A stretch of DNA of 64,000 nt, taken from positions 98,692,375 to 98,756,374 of the forward strand of contig CM077644.1 in NCBI GenBank assembly GCA_039707465.1, read 5' to 3'. Made by a program: the position numbers and the translations under genes. The notes under the pieces were generated by a model. That model was not told the DNA's origin, ran no database searches, and worked only from the letters and a program-made list of their open reading frames with translations. This stretch comes from Rhabdophis nuchalis (lineage: Eukaryota; Chordata; Lepidosauria; Squamata; Natricidae). Positions 36,476 through 49,597 of this stretch are shown piece by piece (the stretch's first letter is position 1; every line of letters begins with the position of its first letter).

Positions 36476-38039
36476 ACGTAGGAGGATTAGATCACAAGTC
36501 TGACTTGTTTGATTTTTTTACGCAATCTATTTTCACAAAGCTTCTCTTTGTTGTTCTCAGCATTTGTCTTGCTCAGATCCAAAATCAGATTATTTTGTGT
36601 ATTATCACTTATTCTTACAGTAATGCTTATCAATGCATGATGCAGCACAGGCTTTTGGTTTTCAGTTGGCTTGCTACAGAACCTTACACCAATTTGAGTT
36701 GAGAGGGAGTGACAGGTCTAAGGTCATCAAGCTGGCTTCCACCCAGGCTCACAAGTCAGATTCTGAAGCTGCATCTAGAGTAGTTGCTCAAGCTGAACCT
36801 GTGGAATGTCAGCCTCAGGAAACACAAGCCAAGACTCACATGAAGCTTATCAAACAGAAGCACCACCTGGACAGCTGGAGCAATCAGAAGAGGAGGACTT
36901 AAGCCTCTACATTTGGTGAATAGAGAGCAGATCAATTCCATGAGGCTACTTGCCAAGCAAATCTCTTGATGAATGATACCTGGCTGAAGCCTGATTTAAG
37001 AAGTAGTTCTGAGCCATGTTCTCTTTGTTGGAAACAGCATCTGATCTATGGCTCTTCTGTGTCATTCCCATGAATCCTGTTTGTGTAAAAAAAACCTTGG
37101 ACCTCTGGACTAATTGAAAACCCTAACTTGGCTCTTGGAACCCTGGATTAGATTTGGACTATTCTTCTGTGAACTACTATTATTAGCAAACTCTTCAGGC
37201 AAGCTTCTGTTTTGTTAACATTCTTTGCCTGCTATTATTTCTTTAGCTTTGAAATAAAATTGCTAATTTCCATAATACCTATGTCTGAATTATATATGGT
37301 TGAAACCAGAAAAGGGACACTTGCTAAGGATTGCTCCCCAACTCTATTAACAATGTTAGTTGAAGAAACTTCTTGATCACCTCTTTTCTTCGTCCTGCAA
37401 TAGCTTATCAAAGGGACATCCACATTGTGAGTCAGGAAGATGATCTTGAAGGAAATTTGTAGGAAATTTCCTAGGAAAATTTCCTAGGAAAAAAGGATGG
37501 AAATATTTTTAAAGTCCAGAACAATAAGATAACATTTAGAATTGCCTCTAGTAAATGTGTCCCTAATTCACTGGAATATAAGAAGTGGGAGGAAGTTCAA
37601 TCAGACTGGCTAGATTTTGTTATGATTACCACTCAGAATAAAAGCAGCTTCCTGTGGAGTGGATTCCTGATCTAACCTATTAATGGGATGACATCAATCT
37701 TGCAAGTCTGATTGTGTTGGATCCCATCTCCAACATCTGGCCTGTTATATAAAAGGCACAAGAATTATTCTTCTCTGCTGAAGTAGATACTAACTTCTCA
37801 ATCTTGTTCATGTTTAAGACCAGAAGTATTCACTTACTTAACTGAATATCTGCTGATTGGAGAATTCTAGGAGTTGGTTCTTCTATCTGAAAAACACTCA
37901 AGTGTAATTTAAAAAGCTGATCAGTTCTCCCTAAAATGTCTTGATGGATGTACTGGAAAATGTGAATGCCCATGGGGGATGAGGGGAAGAGATGCTACAT
38001 GGGGAATGATCAGACAAGAGAGGGAGGATTCCCATTGAC
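36476..38039. other. Flank; unclassified sequence
   Basis: A 36700-37240 stretch with 'cagcctcaggaaacacaagcc'-type composition may belong to a dispersed element, but I could not name it. An AATTTCCTAGGAAATTT-like local duplication lies at 37450-37482. Confidence 0.35.
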
Positions 38040-38220
38040 TTAAGTGTCAGAGAAAGAAAATTAGGTAACATCCTAATTTATCAGACTACTAAAGTCATGA
38101 TGGAAGAGCTGTACTTTCAAACTTGCAAGATTCTGTTAATATAGCCTTACAGTAAAGTAAAATTTGCTCAGCTGGTCATGTTTCCTATCTGATTTACCTG
38201 GGAGGGCTGATAATAGATGA
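38040..38220 (+). repeat. Dispersed repeat, possibly LTR-derived (copy 2)
   Basis: Related to 3900-4065 over the 'acttgcaagattctgttaat' core, the 'cttacagtaaagta' polyadenylation-like segment and the following 'ctgatttacctgggagggctg'. Diverged by many substitutions from copy 1. No flanking duplication seen. Confidence 0.4.
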
Positions 38221-38222
38221 AT

Positions 38223-38607
38223 TTCACTTCCATCCAAACTTGAATGTTAAAAATCTCACATTCCTTTTGGCCTATTTATATATAAATGCCCCAAGTTTGG
38301 GGTTAATTTTTACAAAAACCCCAAACAAAACACAGTACTGATCCATCCGTATACTTTAGTACCTGAAATTGACATTATCCAAAGCATTATCAAACAATCA
38401 CATTGTACCTGTGAGCAAGAGAAAACTTGGAAAAAAATTACTAATTTGTAAATGTAAATTCTATACTAAGTCATAGCAAGGTTAAAGTAATTTAATTAAT
38501 TTTGAGTATGAAGTAAAATTTAAAATAAAAGCCATATTTTACAAACTTTCCAAAAGGCAAATGTGGAAGAGGACGTTGTCTTTAAAAATTCAGGCTACTT
38601 TAACAGA
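38223..38607. other. Flank without a recognised feature
   Basis: AT-rich, nothing recognised. Confidence 0.4.
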
Positions 38608-38722
38608 TTAACAGAGTTGGAAGGGACCTTGCAGGTCATCTAGTCCAACCCCCTGCTCAAGCAGGAGACCCTACATGTGCTCACAACCTCTTGCTTGTGG
38701 AGCAAAAGCTCTACCTCTAGGC
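38608..38722 (-). mobile_element. CR1-type LINE, 3' end fragment
   Basis: Inverse of the CR1 3' signature: 'agagttggaagggaccttgc' then 'catctagtccaaccccctgc' and 'tcaagcaggagaccct'. Non-coding 3' tail only. Confidence 0.8.
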
Positions 38723-39645
38723 CACAGTAAATATATTTAGAAAAGGCAAGTTTGCTAAATGTTTCTTCTGCTGGACCAACACCTTTAAAATACTCATGAA
38801 ATGGATAGTTTTTTAATCGTCAGCTTTATAAATTATGTTTTAAGTTCTAGAATTACTAACTCTATTTGGTTGATTCTGTAAGCATATAATTTACTGCATT
38901 CTTCACCAGGGGGCACTCTAACATATGGGCCCTTAACTTGGCCCTCACCCACAAATTTTTCAGTTTGCTAGTAAGTTTTTTCCCCCCATCCTCTAAAAAT
39001 TAGGGTACCCACTCCTAAAAAAAGATTGAATATTTATAACTTCCATGCATGTATCAATTTAAAAAATACCACACTCTGATATGTCTTAAAATCTCAGGCC
39101 CGCACAAATTGGAAAATACATTTTAAAAATGAAATGTATTGGATGTTATTATTCCCATAATTTCTAAATAGGGAAATCCTAATGACATTCCTTTAACAAA
39201 AATAAGCAGACTGTATACCAGAGATGTTAATGGATTAGGCAAAAATTTCTGGGGCAAAACCAGAAGTAGTAACAGTCACCTATGTTCTTTCTACAATTTC
39301 TTTCTTTCGCTCCTCTATATATTGCATTGCTTTCTGTTTCCTCTTGAGAGTAAACATATTAAAAAGATAACTATGGATACCTGGATAACAGCCAATAGTT
39401 AAAGCTTCTAATGATTTTCTGGATGGTGGATCTATTTAATATGCTGCTTAATGTTCTTCAGATCCTCCCATATCGTCGGTATTAATATCCCTTCCAAACA
39501 GTTTCAAGTTAATATAATCATCTTCATTGCTATTGATCTCAAATCGAAAACACTTACGGTAAGTGAATTTCTGTAGTGTGAGAAGAGAAAAAAGTAAGGG
39601 AGGGAGCAGCAGGAGTCAAAGTGCTAACCAACAGGAATGCTGGAG
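38723..39645. other. Flank without a recognised feature
   Basis: Nothing recognised. Confidence 0.4.
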
Positions 39646-39780
39646 CAGGGGTCCCCAACCTTTGCAACTTTAAGTCTGAAGGACTTCAGCTCCCAGACTT
39701 CTCCAGCCAGCAAAACTGGCTGGAGAACTCTGGGAGCTGAAGTCCTTCAGACTTAAAGTTGCAAAGGTTGGGGACCCCTG
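39646..39780. mobile_element. Palindromic hAT-type MITE
   Basis: Ends CAGGGGTCCCCAACC; arms of about 60 bases pair with only a few mismatches around 'ccagccagcaaaactggctgg'. Exact 8-bp duplication TGCTGGAG at 39638-39645 and 39781-39788. Confidence 0.93.
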
Positions 39781-39995
39781 TGCTGGAGGACTTGAAGCAA
39801 AACCCTCTACGTTTGTTGCTATTTCAGATATATTGCAGCTGAGTCAGCAATACGCAAAGTCATCTCTACAGCATAATGAACATCATGAGACTGGACAAAT
39901 TTGGAGTTGATTCTTAACTGGTGCAAAAATTTGATGCAGTGGTGCCTTTACTGATGCATGCATCCGTAAAACAAAATTACAGTTACTTTTCAGAC

Positions 39996-40223
39996 CAGTG
40001 GTAGTCAACCTGGTCCCTACCGCCCACTTGTGGGCATTTCAGCTTTCATGGTGGGCGGTAGGGGTTTTGCCCGTTACTGAAGCACTTTCCTTTTTTTAAT
40101 TTAATTGACTTCCCTACTTTATAAATCACCAATACTGTGGAATCGGTGGGCGGTTAGAAAATTTTACTACCAACAGAGATACGAAAGTGGGCAGTAGGTA
40201 TAAAAAGGTTGACTACCCCCGTT
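39996..40223. mobile_element. hAT-type MITE (family CAGTGGTAGTCAACC), complete copy
   Basis: Left end CAGTGGTAGTCAACCTGG, right end GGTTGACTACCCCCG. Flanks TTTCAGAC and TTTTAGAC agree at seven of eight. The interior 'cctaccgcccacttgtgg' and 'gtgggcggtaggggtttt' form a second inverted pair near the left end. Confidence 0.87.
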
Positions 40224-40359
40224 TTAGACAGATAAAGATATATAGATGGTCAATATATTTGGTGTCTTTACAAAAGTCTTAACTTCCCACAATTGCCTAG
40301 ACAATTAACTCCAGTTTTTTGTGGGAACTTTTTTTTAAAAAATGGTATACCACTCCCTA

Positions 40360-40698
40360 AGGGATGCGGTGGCTCAGTGGCTAAGAGTCTGAGCTTGTTG
40401 ATCAGAAAGGTTGGCAGTTTAGCGGTTCGAATCTCTAGTGAGCTCCCATTACTTGTCCCAGCTTCTGCCAACCTAGCAGTTTGAAAGCACATAAAAATGC
40501 AAGTAGAAAAATAGGGACCACCTTTGGTGGGAAGGTAACAGCGTTCCTTGTGCCTTCGTTTTTTAGTCATGCTGGCCACATGATCACAGAGATGTCTTCA
40601 GACAGCGCTGGCTCTTCGGCTTTCAAATGGAGATGAGCACCGGCCCCTAGAGTCGGGAACAACTAGCACATATGTGTGAGGGGAACCGTTACCTTTTA
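40360..40698 (+). mobile_element. tRNA-derived SINE
   Basis: Same family as 4101: A box region TGGCTCAGTGGC (about 40370-40381), B box GGTTCGAATC (about 40423-40432), body 'tagcagtttgaaagcacat', and 3' tail GAGGGGAACCGTTACCTTTT. A few internal deletions relative to the copy at 4101. Confidence 0.85.
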
Positions 40699-40911
40699 TA
40701 CCATTCCCTTCTTCCCAACACTGTGAGAATGAAATGGCTCCAAAGTCAGCCAGCTGGCTTTGTGCCTACAGTGGAACTACAATTCATGGTCTCTTGGTTT
40801 CTAGCATCATACCTTTATCTAACAGTTCTCAACTGGGGGCCACATTGGATGGTATTTCAAGGGGACCACAGGTGAAAATTATTTAACAAGAACTGAAAAG
40901 CAAAGTTTATA
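40699..40911. other. Flank without a recognised feature
   Basis: Nothing recognised. Confidence 0.4.
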
Positions 40912-41156
40912 TATTTTATTTTATTATTCAGATTTATATACCACCCTATTCTTCCTAGTGGGACTCAGGGCGGTGCACAGCAGTGGTGGGTTTCAAATTT
41001 TTTAGAACCTACTCTGTAGGTGTGGCCTATTTTGTGGGCATGGCTTGGCAGTCATGTGACAGGGTGGGAGTGGCCACCTTTTAAAATGTGGTGAAACTCA
41101 TTTAACAACGCTCTTGCTTAGCAACCAAAATTTTGGACTCAATTGTGATGATAAAT

Positions 41157-41234
<78 letters not shown>

Positions 41235-41815
41235 TTCCTTCCTTCCTTCCTTCCTTCCTTCCTTCCTTCTTTCCTTTCCTTTCCTTTCCTTTCCTTCCCG
41301 TTGGGTCACTGGCAGCAGCGGGCCAGATTTACTTCGGGGTACGCTGGTGGAACCCCCTCTCACCGGTTCTCTAAATTTCACCAAGTGGCTCTCGCGAGTA
41401 GGTGCGAGCCTGCAGAAACCCACCACTGGTGCACAGAAAGAATAAAAACCCACAACAAGTAGACACAATATAAAAGAGAATTAAATAATTAAATCGGTGC
41501 TAAAAGTAGTTAAAACAATTAAAATCTTAAATTTAAAATTGAACCATTAATCTATGCCAGGCCAGCCAGATGGAAAAAGTGTGTTTTAAGCACCCGGCGG
41601 AAGAGGCGTAGGTCCGTGATGGTGCGCAAGTCGGGGGGCAGGTCTTTCCAGAGGGCCGGACCCGCCACAGAGAAGGCCCTCCCCCTGGGGGTCGCCAGCC
41701 AGCATTGACCAGCAGACGGCACCCTGAGGAGGCCCTCTCTGTGGGAGCGGACAGGTCGAAGGGAGGTATGTGGCAGGAGGTGGTCTCGCAAATAGCCAGG
41801 ACCCGTGCCATACAA
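40912..41815 (-). mobile_element. L2-type LINE 3' fragment, split by a MITE
   Basis: The 3' end (40912-40980, 'taccaccctattcttcc...gggcggtgcacag') and the coding remainder (41437-41815; frame 41552-41815 encodes 'YLRDHLLPHTSLRPVRSHREGLLRVPS' in part) belong to one minus-strand L2 copy. They are separated by the MITE at 40981-41428. Confidence 0.87.
40981..41428. mobile_element. hAT-type MITE with internal (TTTC)n microsatellite, copy 3, inside an L2
   Basis: Ends CAGTGGTGGGTTTC and GAAACCCACCACTG with an exact 8-bp duplication GTGCACAG (40973-40980 and 41429-41436) taken from the L2 3' UTR. Central TTTC/TTCC/TTTCC arrays at about 41157-41300. Same orientation as copy 1. Confidence 0.94.
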
Positions 41816-42243
41816 GTGTATTGTATTGTAATCACTGCCTTGCTGTTGCTAGAAAACTCACTAGTTACTGTCTCATGTACTTAACTCTATTTAAAGGAAT
41901 TTCAGAATACTGAGATGTGCGTTCCCCATGCTGTTTCTTATTTGTGAATTGTTCGCCTTCTCTTGTGGGTTTTTTTCCTCCCTGCCATTTTCTCTTTGAT
42001 CTGCAATTCTTAATTTAGGGGGGAAAGTATTATCACATTAGGATTGGTAATCTTGGAAGGTTCATGTTTCCCTTTATCTAAAGGCAAATTAAGACATCTT
42101 TTTTTTTACTCTGGGCCTCGATTGCTAAAAAAAAAATTACATGGCAGCAGAGAAGCAATACAGTATGTAATATTAGCTTTGACATTGCCATATCACCCTC
42201 GCCAGTAATGTGGAGTATTTCACACTATTACCAAATACTGTCA
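41816..42243. other. Flank without a recognised feature
   Basis: Nothing recognised. Confidence 0.4.
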
Positions 42244-42768
42244 AGAGATGATGATGCTTTTATTTATTTATTTATTTATTTATTTTTATTTTAATCGCAT
42301 TTATATCCCGCCCTTCTCCACAAAGGACCCAGGGCGGCGCACAGGAATTTAAAAAACATACAAAACAATAAATACAGAATTTAAAAACATATTAAATTAA
42401 ATTATAATCCTATGCTAAAATCCAAATTAAAATCCCCAATTTAAAACTATCTAAAATAGTCCCCACGGGAGGTTAGGCTAGGCCGGCTTGCTGAAAAAGA
42501 TGTGTCTTTAGACACTGGCGGAAGAGGCAGAGGTCCGAGATGGTACGCAATTCAGGGGGTAGGTCGTTCCAAAGGGCAGGGCCCGCCACAGAGAAGGCTC
42601 TTCCCCTGGGTGTCGCCAGACGGCATTGCCCGGCCGACGGCACCCTGAGAAGACCCTCTCTGTGGGAGCAGATCGGCCGAAGGGATGTATGGGGCAGGAG
42701 GTGGTCTTGCATATAACTAGGCCCCGAGCCATGGAGCGCTTTAAAGATGGTCGTCAGAACCTTGAATG
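42244..42768 (-). mobile_element. L2-type LINE 3' fragment with (TTTA)n tail
   Basis: Minus-strand frame 42473-42823 encodes 'FKVLTTIFKALHGSGPSYMQDH', 'SHREGLLRVPSAG' and 'ALWNDLPPELR', the L2 C-terminus. The 3' UTR carries 'cgcccttctccacaaaggacccagggcgg' and ends in a TAAA-type tail (42256-42284). Confidence 0.88.
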
Positions 42769-43765
42769 GAACCTTATGGAGATATTTTGGGGGGGAAATC
42801 AGTCTCATTTGAGTGAGAAGCACAAAATAAACATTGCACTGAATATGAACTCCAGTAGATAGTTTATCAACAAATGGTTAAATAATTTTGATTTTCATTG
42901 CAATTCTAATAAAAGTTCTCGTGGCTTGTTCTGTACAAAGAACATTTGCGGTAAACCAGTGTATATCATTGTGGTTATGATGGAATATCAGGTCATTATG
43001 GATCTCTCTTTCAAAGGTATGTGATGAGAGAGAAATATTTTATCTATGTTTTTAGCCCACCTAAGGCATAGCAAATGGCTTCGAAAGAGAAGGTGTAGTG
43101 ATTGCGCCATGTTTTAACTGAAGTTGGTTATTATTTTCCAAGAGACTGGAAATCCCACTCTTATATATGCTTCCTATTTTTGTGAAAAGTTGATGAAATA
43201 TTCATGAGGCAAATCTTAAATATCAGGCCTTCTTAGGTGTCACTATATAAAGGCTTGGGCCCCCAAGGGTTGAAGTCTGCACTTTTCTCTTTCCTTACCT
43301 CCATCAGAGTTGATTTTCTACGTTCATTCCCAAAACTTTATATTATCATTTCTCAATGATTTACTTCCTGTTTATTTGTTAGATGGAGTGTAGAAGGAAT
43401 CTATAGAGATGCAAATTAAGTGGTGGTCTATTCAGATTAATTTCAGAACTCCCTTTAAGGCTGATGGGGAAAAAGAAGCAAAACATTATGGTCGAACCCA
43501 CTGCACCTCTCTTTAAAATGATAACATTCATTCCAATATCTATTAATTTTTTTTTAAAAATGACCTGAAGTCAAACAAGACAGCAGTGTCCAATGTTTCT
43601 TTGGTATGGACTGCAAGAGAGCATTGCCAAGCCCATCTTTTTCATTGAGTTTCCAGTTGGAGGAATCATAGGAATCAGACTTTGCTAGAAAGTTCAGTAG
43701 AACTTTAGCAAGTCTTCTGGTTTGCAATGTTTAGAAGCTCAACTCTAGCAGATTTTGTTGATTTG
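42769..43765. other. Flank without a recognised feature
   Basis: Nothing recognised. Confidence 0.4.
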
Positions 43766-43802
43766 ATCTCTCTCTCTCTCTCTCTTTTTCTCTCTCTCTC
43801 TC
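43766..43802. repeat. (CT)n microsatellite, interrupted
   Basis: CT dinucleotides with a short T5 interruption. Confidence 0.9.
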
Positions 43803-43970
43803 CTATATCGTCCTTCTCCCTCTCTCCCTCCCAAAAGTAATTGGACAGCTATAGAGTGCAGATGGGGGTAGTAATTTTAACCTTCTCTGATCTACTGTAT
43901 GAAGTCGGGCAATACTATTCCTGATTAGTATCCAGATAAGCTAGATGTGTAAAACAGTCTGATAAGTCAA

Positions 43971-45284
<1,314 letters not shown>

Positions 45285-45292
45285 GATATAAG

Positions 45293-45758
45293 GAGAGGTG
45301 GTATTAGGCAGGTTCTGACCAGTTCTGGAGAATCGGTAGCGGAAATTTTGAATAGTTCAGAAAAGCTGTAAATACCACCTGTTACTGCCCCTCTCAATCT
45401 ATTCTCTGCCTCCCAAGTTCCAGCTGATTGGGAGGGAATGGGGATTTTGTAGTAACTTTCCCTGGAGTGGGAAGGGAATGGAGATTTTACAATATCCTTC
45501 CCTGCCATGCCCACCAAGCCACACCACGCCCACCAAACCATGCCCACAGAACAGTGGTGGGTTTCTGCAGGCTCGCACCTACTCGCGAGAGCCGGTTGGT
45601 GAGAGGGTGAGAGGGGGTTCCACCGGTGAGAGGGGGTTCCACCGGCGTACCTGGAAGTAAATCTGGCCCGCTGCTGCCAGTGACCCAACGGGAAGGAAAG
45701 GAAAGGAAAGGGAAGGGAAGGAAGGAAGGAAGGAAGGAAGGAAGGAAGGAAGGAAGGA

Positions 45759-45834
<76 letters not shown>

Positions 45835-46051
45835 ATTTATCATCACAATTGAGTCCAAAATTTTGGTTGCTAAGCAAGAGCGTTGTTAAATGAGTTTCAC
45901 CACATTTTAAAAGGTGGCCACTCCCACCCTGTCACATGACTGCCAAGCCACGCCCACAAAATAGGCCACACCTACAGAGTAGGTTCTAAAAATTTTTGAA
46001 ACCCACCACTGCCACAGAAGCAGTAGTAAAAAAATTTGAACCCAACCACTG
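45293..46051. mobile_element. hAT-type MITE (CAGAGGTGGTATTCAG family) interrupted by another MITE
   Basis: Outer element: left part 45293-45551 (starts GAGAGGTGGTATTAGGCAGG) and right part 46012-46051 (ends TTTGAACCCAACCACTG) match the intact copy at 50985-51271. Outer flanks GATATAAG (45285-45292) and GATATACG (46052-46059) agree at seven of eight. The insert at 45552-46011 is a different MITE family. Confidence 0.9.
45552..46011. mobile_element. hAT-type MITE with internal (GAAA)n microsatellite, copy 4, nested in another MITE
   Basis: Ends CAGTGGTGGGTTTC and GAAACCCACCACTG, exact duplication CCACAGAA at 45544-45551 and 46012-46019, drawn from the outer MITE. The central array (about 45696-45834) runs from GGAA into AAAG units. 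A short local duplication ('gagagggggttccaccgg' occurs twice, near 45611 and 45628) is special to this copy. Confidence 0.94.
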
Positions 46052-46059
46052 GATATACG

Positions 46060-47967
46060 GGCTGAATAGAGCATGAGCTTCATTGGTTTAATGGGCCGTC
46101 ACTAGATTAACTTCAAGATTGTATAAAAAATAGCAACTATCCACTGGCAGAAAACATAGGGACTGGAAACCTGGGAACAAAAGTGAATACAAGGAGACAC
46201 CTACTGAAAGCATCTCATCACTTCACAGCTGGCTTGATATCACATCTCTTTCCTCAGCAACCTATCCTTTATATTCTAGGACTTTAAGACTTGCGTTGCA
46301 GAAATTTAGGGGGGGGGAATAGTCCCCAATAATACAATCATGGTTTGTATTAATAAAAAATAAGGTCTGATTCTTTGTCCTCCTCCCAAACTATGGCTCC
46401 CAGTTGCACCAACATTGGGACATTTTGCTAGTTAATTCTGGTTGAGTGATTCCAAGTCATTTGAGTGATGAGAGGAGGGGGGTTATTTGTGGGTAGATGC
46501 GGGAATCACTAGCCTGCCAGAAGAACTCTTGTTCCCACCCAGATTCCTTGAAATCTGAAAAACAAAGACCAAAAGAAAGAGAAAACAGCCAACTCTGTCC
46601 TTTTTAGGGACGTCATAATTTTTCCATTGACATTACCTGAAGCCTTCGAGCTCATTATAAGAATGAGTTACGGTTCTAGAGTCGGTTGCCACATCAGATT
46701 TGACATATGGAGTTGGATAAGGCAAATTAGAATCTTGGAATAGATCCAATAGAATAATGCAAAAAAGATTTCCCCCTCTCTCTAAGAAAATCTCTCTCTG
46801 GATATTTTCATTATCTCTTTTTGTTTTTCTGCCAAGCAACTATTCTCATCTGTACCTGGGACATCTTTTAAATGCATGCACATCTAACATCATATTTGCT
46901 CTCCCTCTATTGAAACCAGTTTGGCACAGTACTACAAATCTACATTTGATTCGTGCAAGTACTGCTGGCATTTATTTTCTGCTTGGCCTTCTCCAGCCCC
47001 AAAGTGTTCCTGTGCCTGCTTACGTGCTTTTTGATCAGTAAATATTTCTTTCTTCTTTTGTGTTATTGTAAAAACGGTAGGGGATCACAGCATAAATGCA
47101 GACGCAGACAGTTGAACGCCGAAAGTGGGCCCATTCCGGTTTGCAGTGTGCTTGATATTTCAGTCTGAGCACATTTTAATGAGAGAACTTGAAAAGTACT
47201 ACTGTTGGTTAATTGAAATTCTCCGTGTCAAGTCTAGTCAGTTTGTTATGTTAGCTACCACTGGGAATTTGCTCCAAGTTTCAAAGGGAATATTTAATGA
47301 GCAAGGTCTTCCTGACTTTGATGAATAAATGAAAATTTAGGAAACTAGCCTGTGCTAGATCAGCCATTCCCTACAAAATATCCTTACATTTGGGAGGGCA
47401 CCAGGCTGAGACCGCATTAGGATGTAGTGGAATTGATTTACCTATAAAAATCTTGCTGCCGCTATGAGGTTTAATGCCCCTCCCAAATCTCTATATGATC
47501 TAGGTGGGACTCAACAACCGACCAAGGGGGAAAAATGCAGTCTTGTTAGAACAGTCATTAACACTGTCTGGAAAAGGGGAAAATGACTCATTAAAAAGAA
47601 GCCAGAAGACCTCAGCTTGGAGTTAAGGAGCCACCAGATTGAAAAAGGCTGCTTGAGTTAATCACCAACTTCAGCTTCAATAAAGGACAAGTAAAGTAAC
47701 TCCAAATTAAATGGGAACTTCTCTTGAAAACTAGAACTGAGAAACGTGAGCAGAGGTCGTGCGTGTAGCATTACTTTTACATGACCACTGTGATTTCCAG
47801 GAATGGCAGTAGAATTTTGGAGTTGATGTTATTTCTTTCCTGGTGGCAAGATGGACTTTCTCATAGGGCAGGGATGGGCAGTTGGCCTCAAGGTCCTTGA
47901 AATATTTATGTTTTGTTACCAATATCTGTCAGAGAGAGAAAAGGTGCTTCTAACAAAACATATAAAT
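46060..47967. other. Flank without a recognised feature
   Basis: About 1.9 kb with no recognised gene or repeat. Confidence 0.4.
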
Positions 47968-48050
47968 TTGCACCGCCCTGAGTCCCATTTTGGGAGATAG
48001 GGCGGGATAGAAATCTAATAAAGTAAGTTAAGTATAAATAGAAAATAAAT
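47968..48050 (+). mobile_element. L2-type LINE, 3' UTR end
   Basis: Contains 'caccgccctgagtcccattt' and 'gggcgggatagaaatctaata', the L2 3' end in plus orientation, followed by an A/T-rich tail that became the target of the next insertion. Confidence 0.75.
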
Positions 48051-48355
48051 AGCATAACGAACAAATAGATCTACAGAGGACACTATAGCCATCATTCTTC
48101 ACGCTGCTCTGACTCACCTGGAGCAGCAGGCGGGCTATGTGAGGATGCTTTTGCATTCTTCCACATAAACTCGTGCCTAAACTTATGGACCTTGGGCTTA
48201 CTTATTCAATCTGCTTTTGGATTATGGATTTCCTAGTCTGGCCACTCTCAGAGGGTCAGATTAGGTAATCATACCTCCTCGGCCCTTATTCTTAACACTG
48301 GTACACCACAGGGTTGAGTGTTGAGTCCCTTACTCTATACTCTTTATGTACATTT

Positions 48356-48688
48356 ATTTATTTATTTATTATTCAAATTTGTATGCCGCCCTATCTCCCC
48401 AAGGGGACTCAGGGCGGTGCACAGAAATATAAAAAATATAAAACAATACAGTACAAAACAGTTAAAAATAAATTAAATGAAGGTCTGTGCTAAAAGTTAG
48501 ATTAGAAAAAGGGTTAAAATCAATTAAAACTATATCCATTAAAACTAAGCCAGGCCGGCCTCTTGAAATAGATGTGTCTTTAGTGCCCGGCGGAAGAGGT
48601 GTAGGTCCGTGACGATCCGAAGGTCGGGGGGTAGGTCGTTCCAGAGGGCAGGCCCCGCCACAGAGAAGGCCACCCATCGGCATTACTG
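48356..48688 (-). mobile_element. L2-type LINE 3' fragment inside the Rex1-type element
   Basis: Starts with an ATTT-type tail (48353-48372), the 'gccgccctatctccccaagg' UTR and the C-terminal coding remnant ('gtaggtcgttccagagggcagg' = inverse of the L2 'ALWNDL' region). It sits between the 'VLSPLLYTLY' and FADE parts of the Rex1-type frame. Confidence 0.85.
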
Positions 48689-48886
48689 TATTCCCACTCA
48701 TGCCAGTAATACTATTAAATTATTATTAAATTTGCATATTATTACATTTGCAGATGAGACAATAGTGGTAGGGCTCATCTCCGAGGATGTGCATGTGTTT
48801 GAGTCTGCCTATCAAGATGAGGTGGACCGGTTGCTTTCATGGTGTGGAGACAATAACTTAGTCCTTAACACCTCAATAACTTAGTC

Positions 48887-49057
48887 CATTAACACTTCAC
48901 GCGATCTAGATTCTATCCCTCTGTTGATGCAGCCTAGAACTGTGTTGGCTTTTTTGGCAGCTGCAGCCAGCAGTGTGCAGCAGCTGCCAAAAAAGCCAAC
49001 ACAGTTCTAGGCTGCATCAACAGAGGGATAGAATCTAGATCGCGTGAAGTGTTAATG
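48887..49057. repeat. Perfect inverted repeat at CR1 5' junction (arms about 78 bp)
   Basis: 48887-48964 is the exact reverse complement of 48980-49057 with a spacer of about 15 bases. The right arm is in frame with CR1 ('AKKANTVLGCINRGIESRSREVL'-like, given here in part), so the left arm is an inverse copy of CR1 sequence. Just upstream 'ataacttagtcc' occurs twice (48852 and 48876 region), and TTAACAC is shared at the join. Confidence 0.92.
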
Positions 49058-49597
49058 CCACTGTATAGTGCCTTGGTGAGGCCACACTTGGAATACTGCA
49101 TACAGTTTTGGTCGCCACGATGTAGAAAAGACGTGGAGACTCTGGAGGGAGTGCAAAGAAGAGCAACCGGGATGATTAGAGGACTGGAGACTAAGACATA
49201 TGAAGAACGGCTGCAGGAGCTGGGTATGTCTAGTTTGATGAAGAGAAGGACCAGGGGAGACATGATAGCAGTGTTCCGATATCTCAGAGGGTGCCACAAA
49301 GAAGAGGGAGTCAAACTTTTCTCCAAGGCACCTGGGGGCAGGACAAGAAGCAATGGGTGGAAACTAATCAAGGAGAGAAGCAACTTAGAACTAAGGAGAA
49401 ATTTCCTAACAGTAAGAACAATTAACCTCTGGAACAGCTTGCCTCCAGCAGTTGTGAATGCCCCAACCCTGGAAGTCTTTAAAAAGATGTTAGACAGCCA
49501 TTTGTCTGAAATGGTATAAGGTTCCTGCCCATGCAGGGGGTTGGACTAGAAGACCTACAAGGTCCCTTCCAACTCTGCTATTGTATTGTATTGTACC
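48887..49597 (+). mobile_element. CR1-type LINE 3' copy with inverted duplication at its 5' end
   Basis: The coding part (49049-49519, 156 codons) is the CR1 C-terminus: LYSALVRPHLEYCIQFWSP, 'LEGVQRRATGMIRGLE', 'INLWNSLPPAVVNAPTLEVF'. It ends with the 3' signature GGTTGGACTAGAAGACC and a 'ctattgtattgtattgt' tail. The first 171 bases are an inverted repeat (separate entry). It lies between 'NTS' and 'KTKELIVDYRG' of the Rex1-type frame. Confidence 0.9.
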
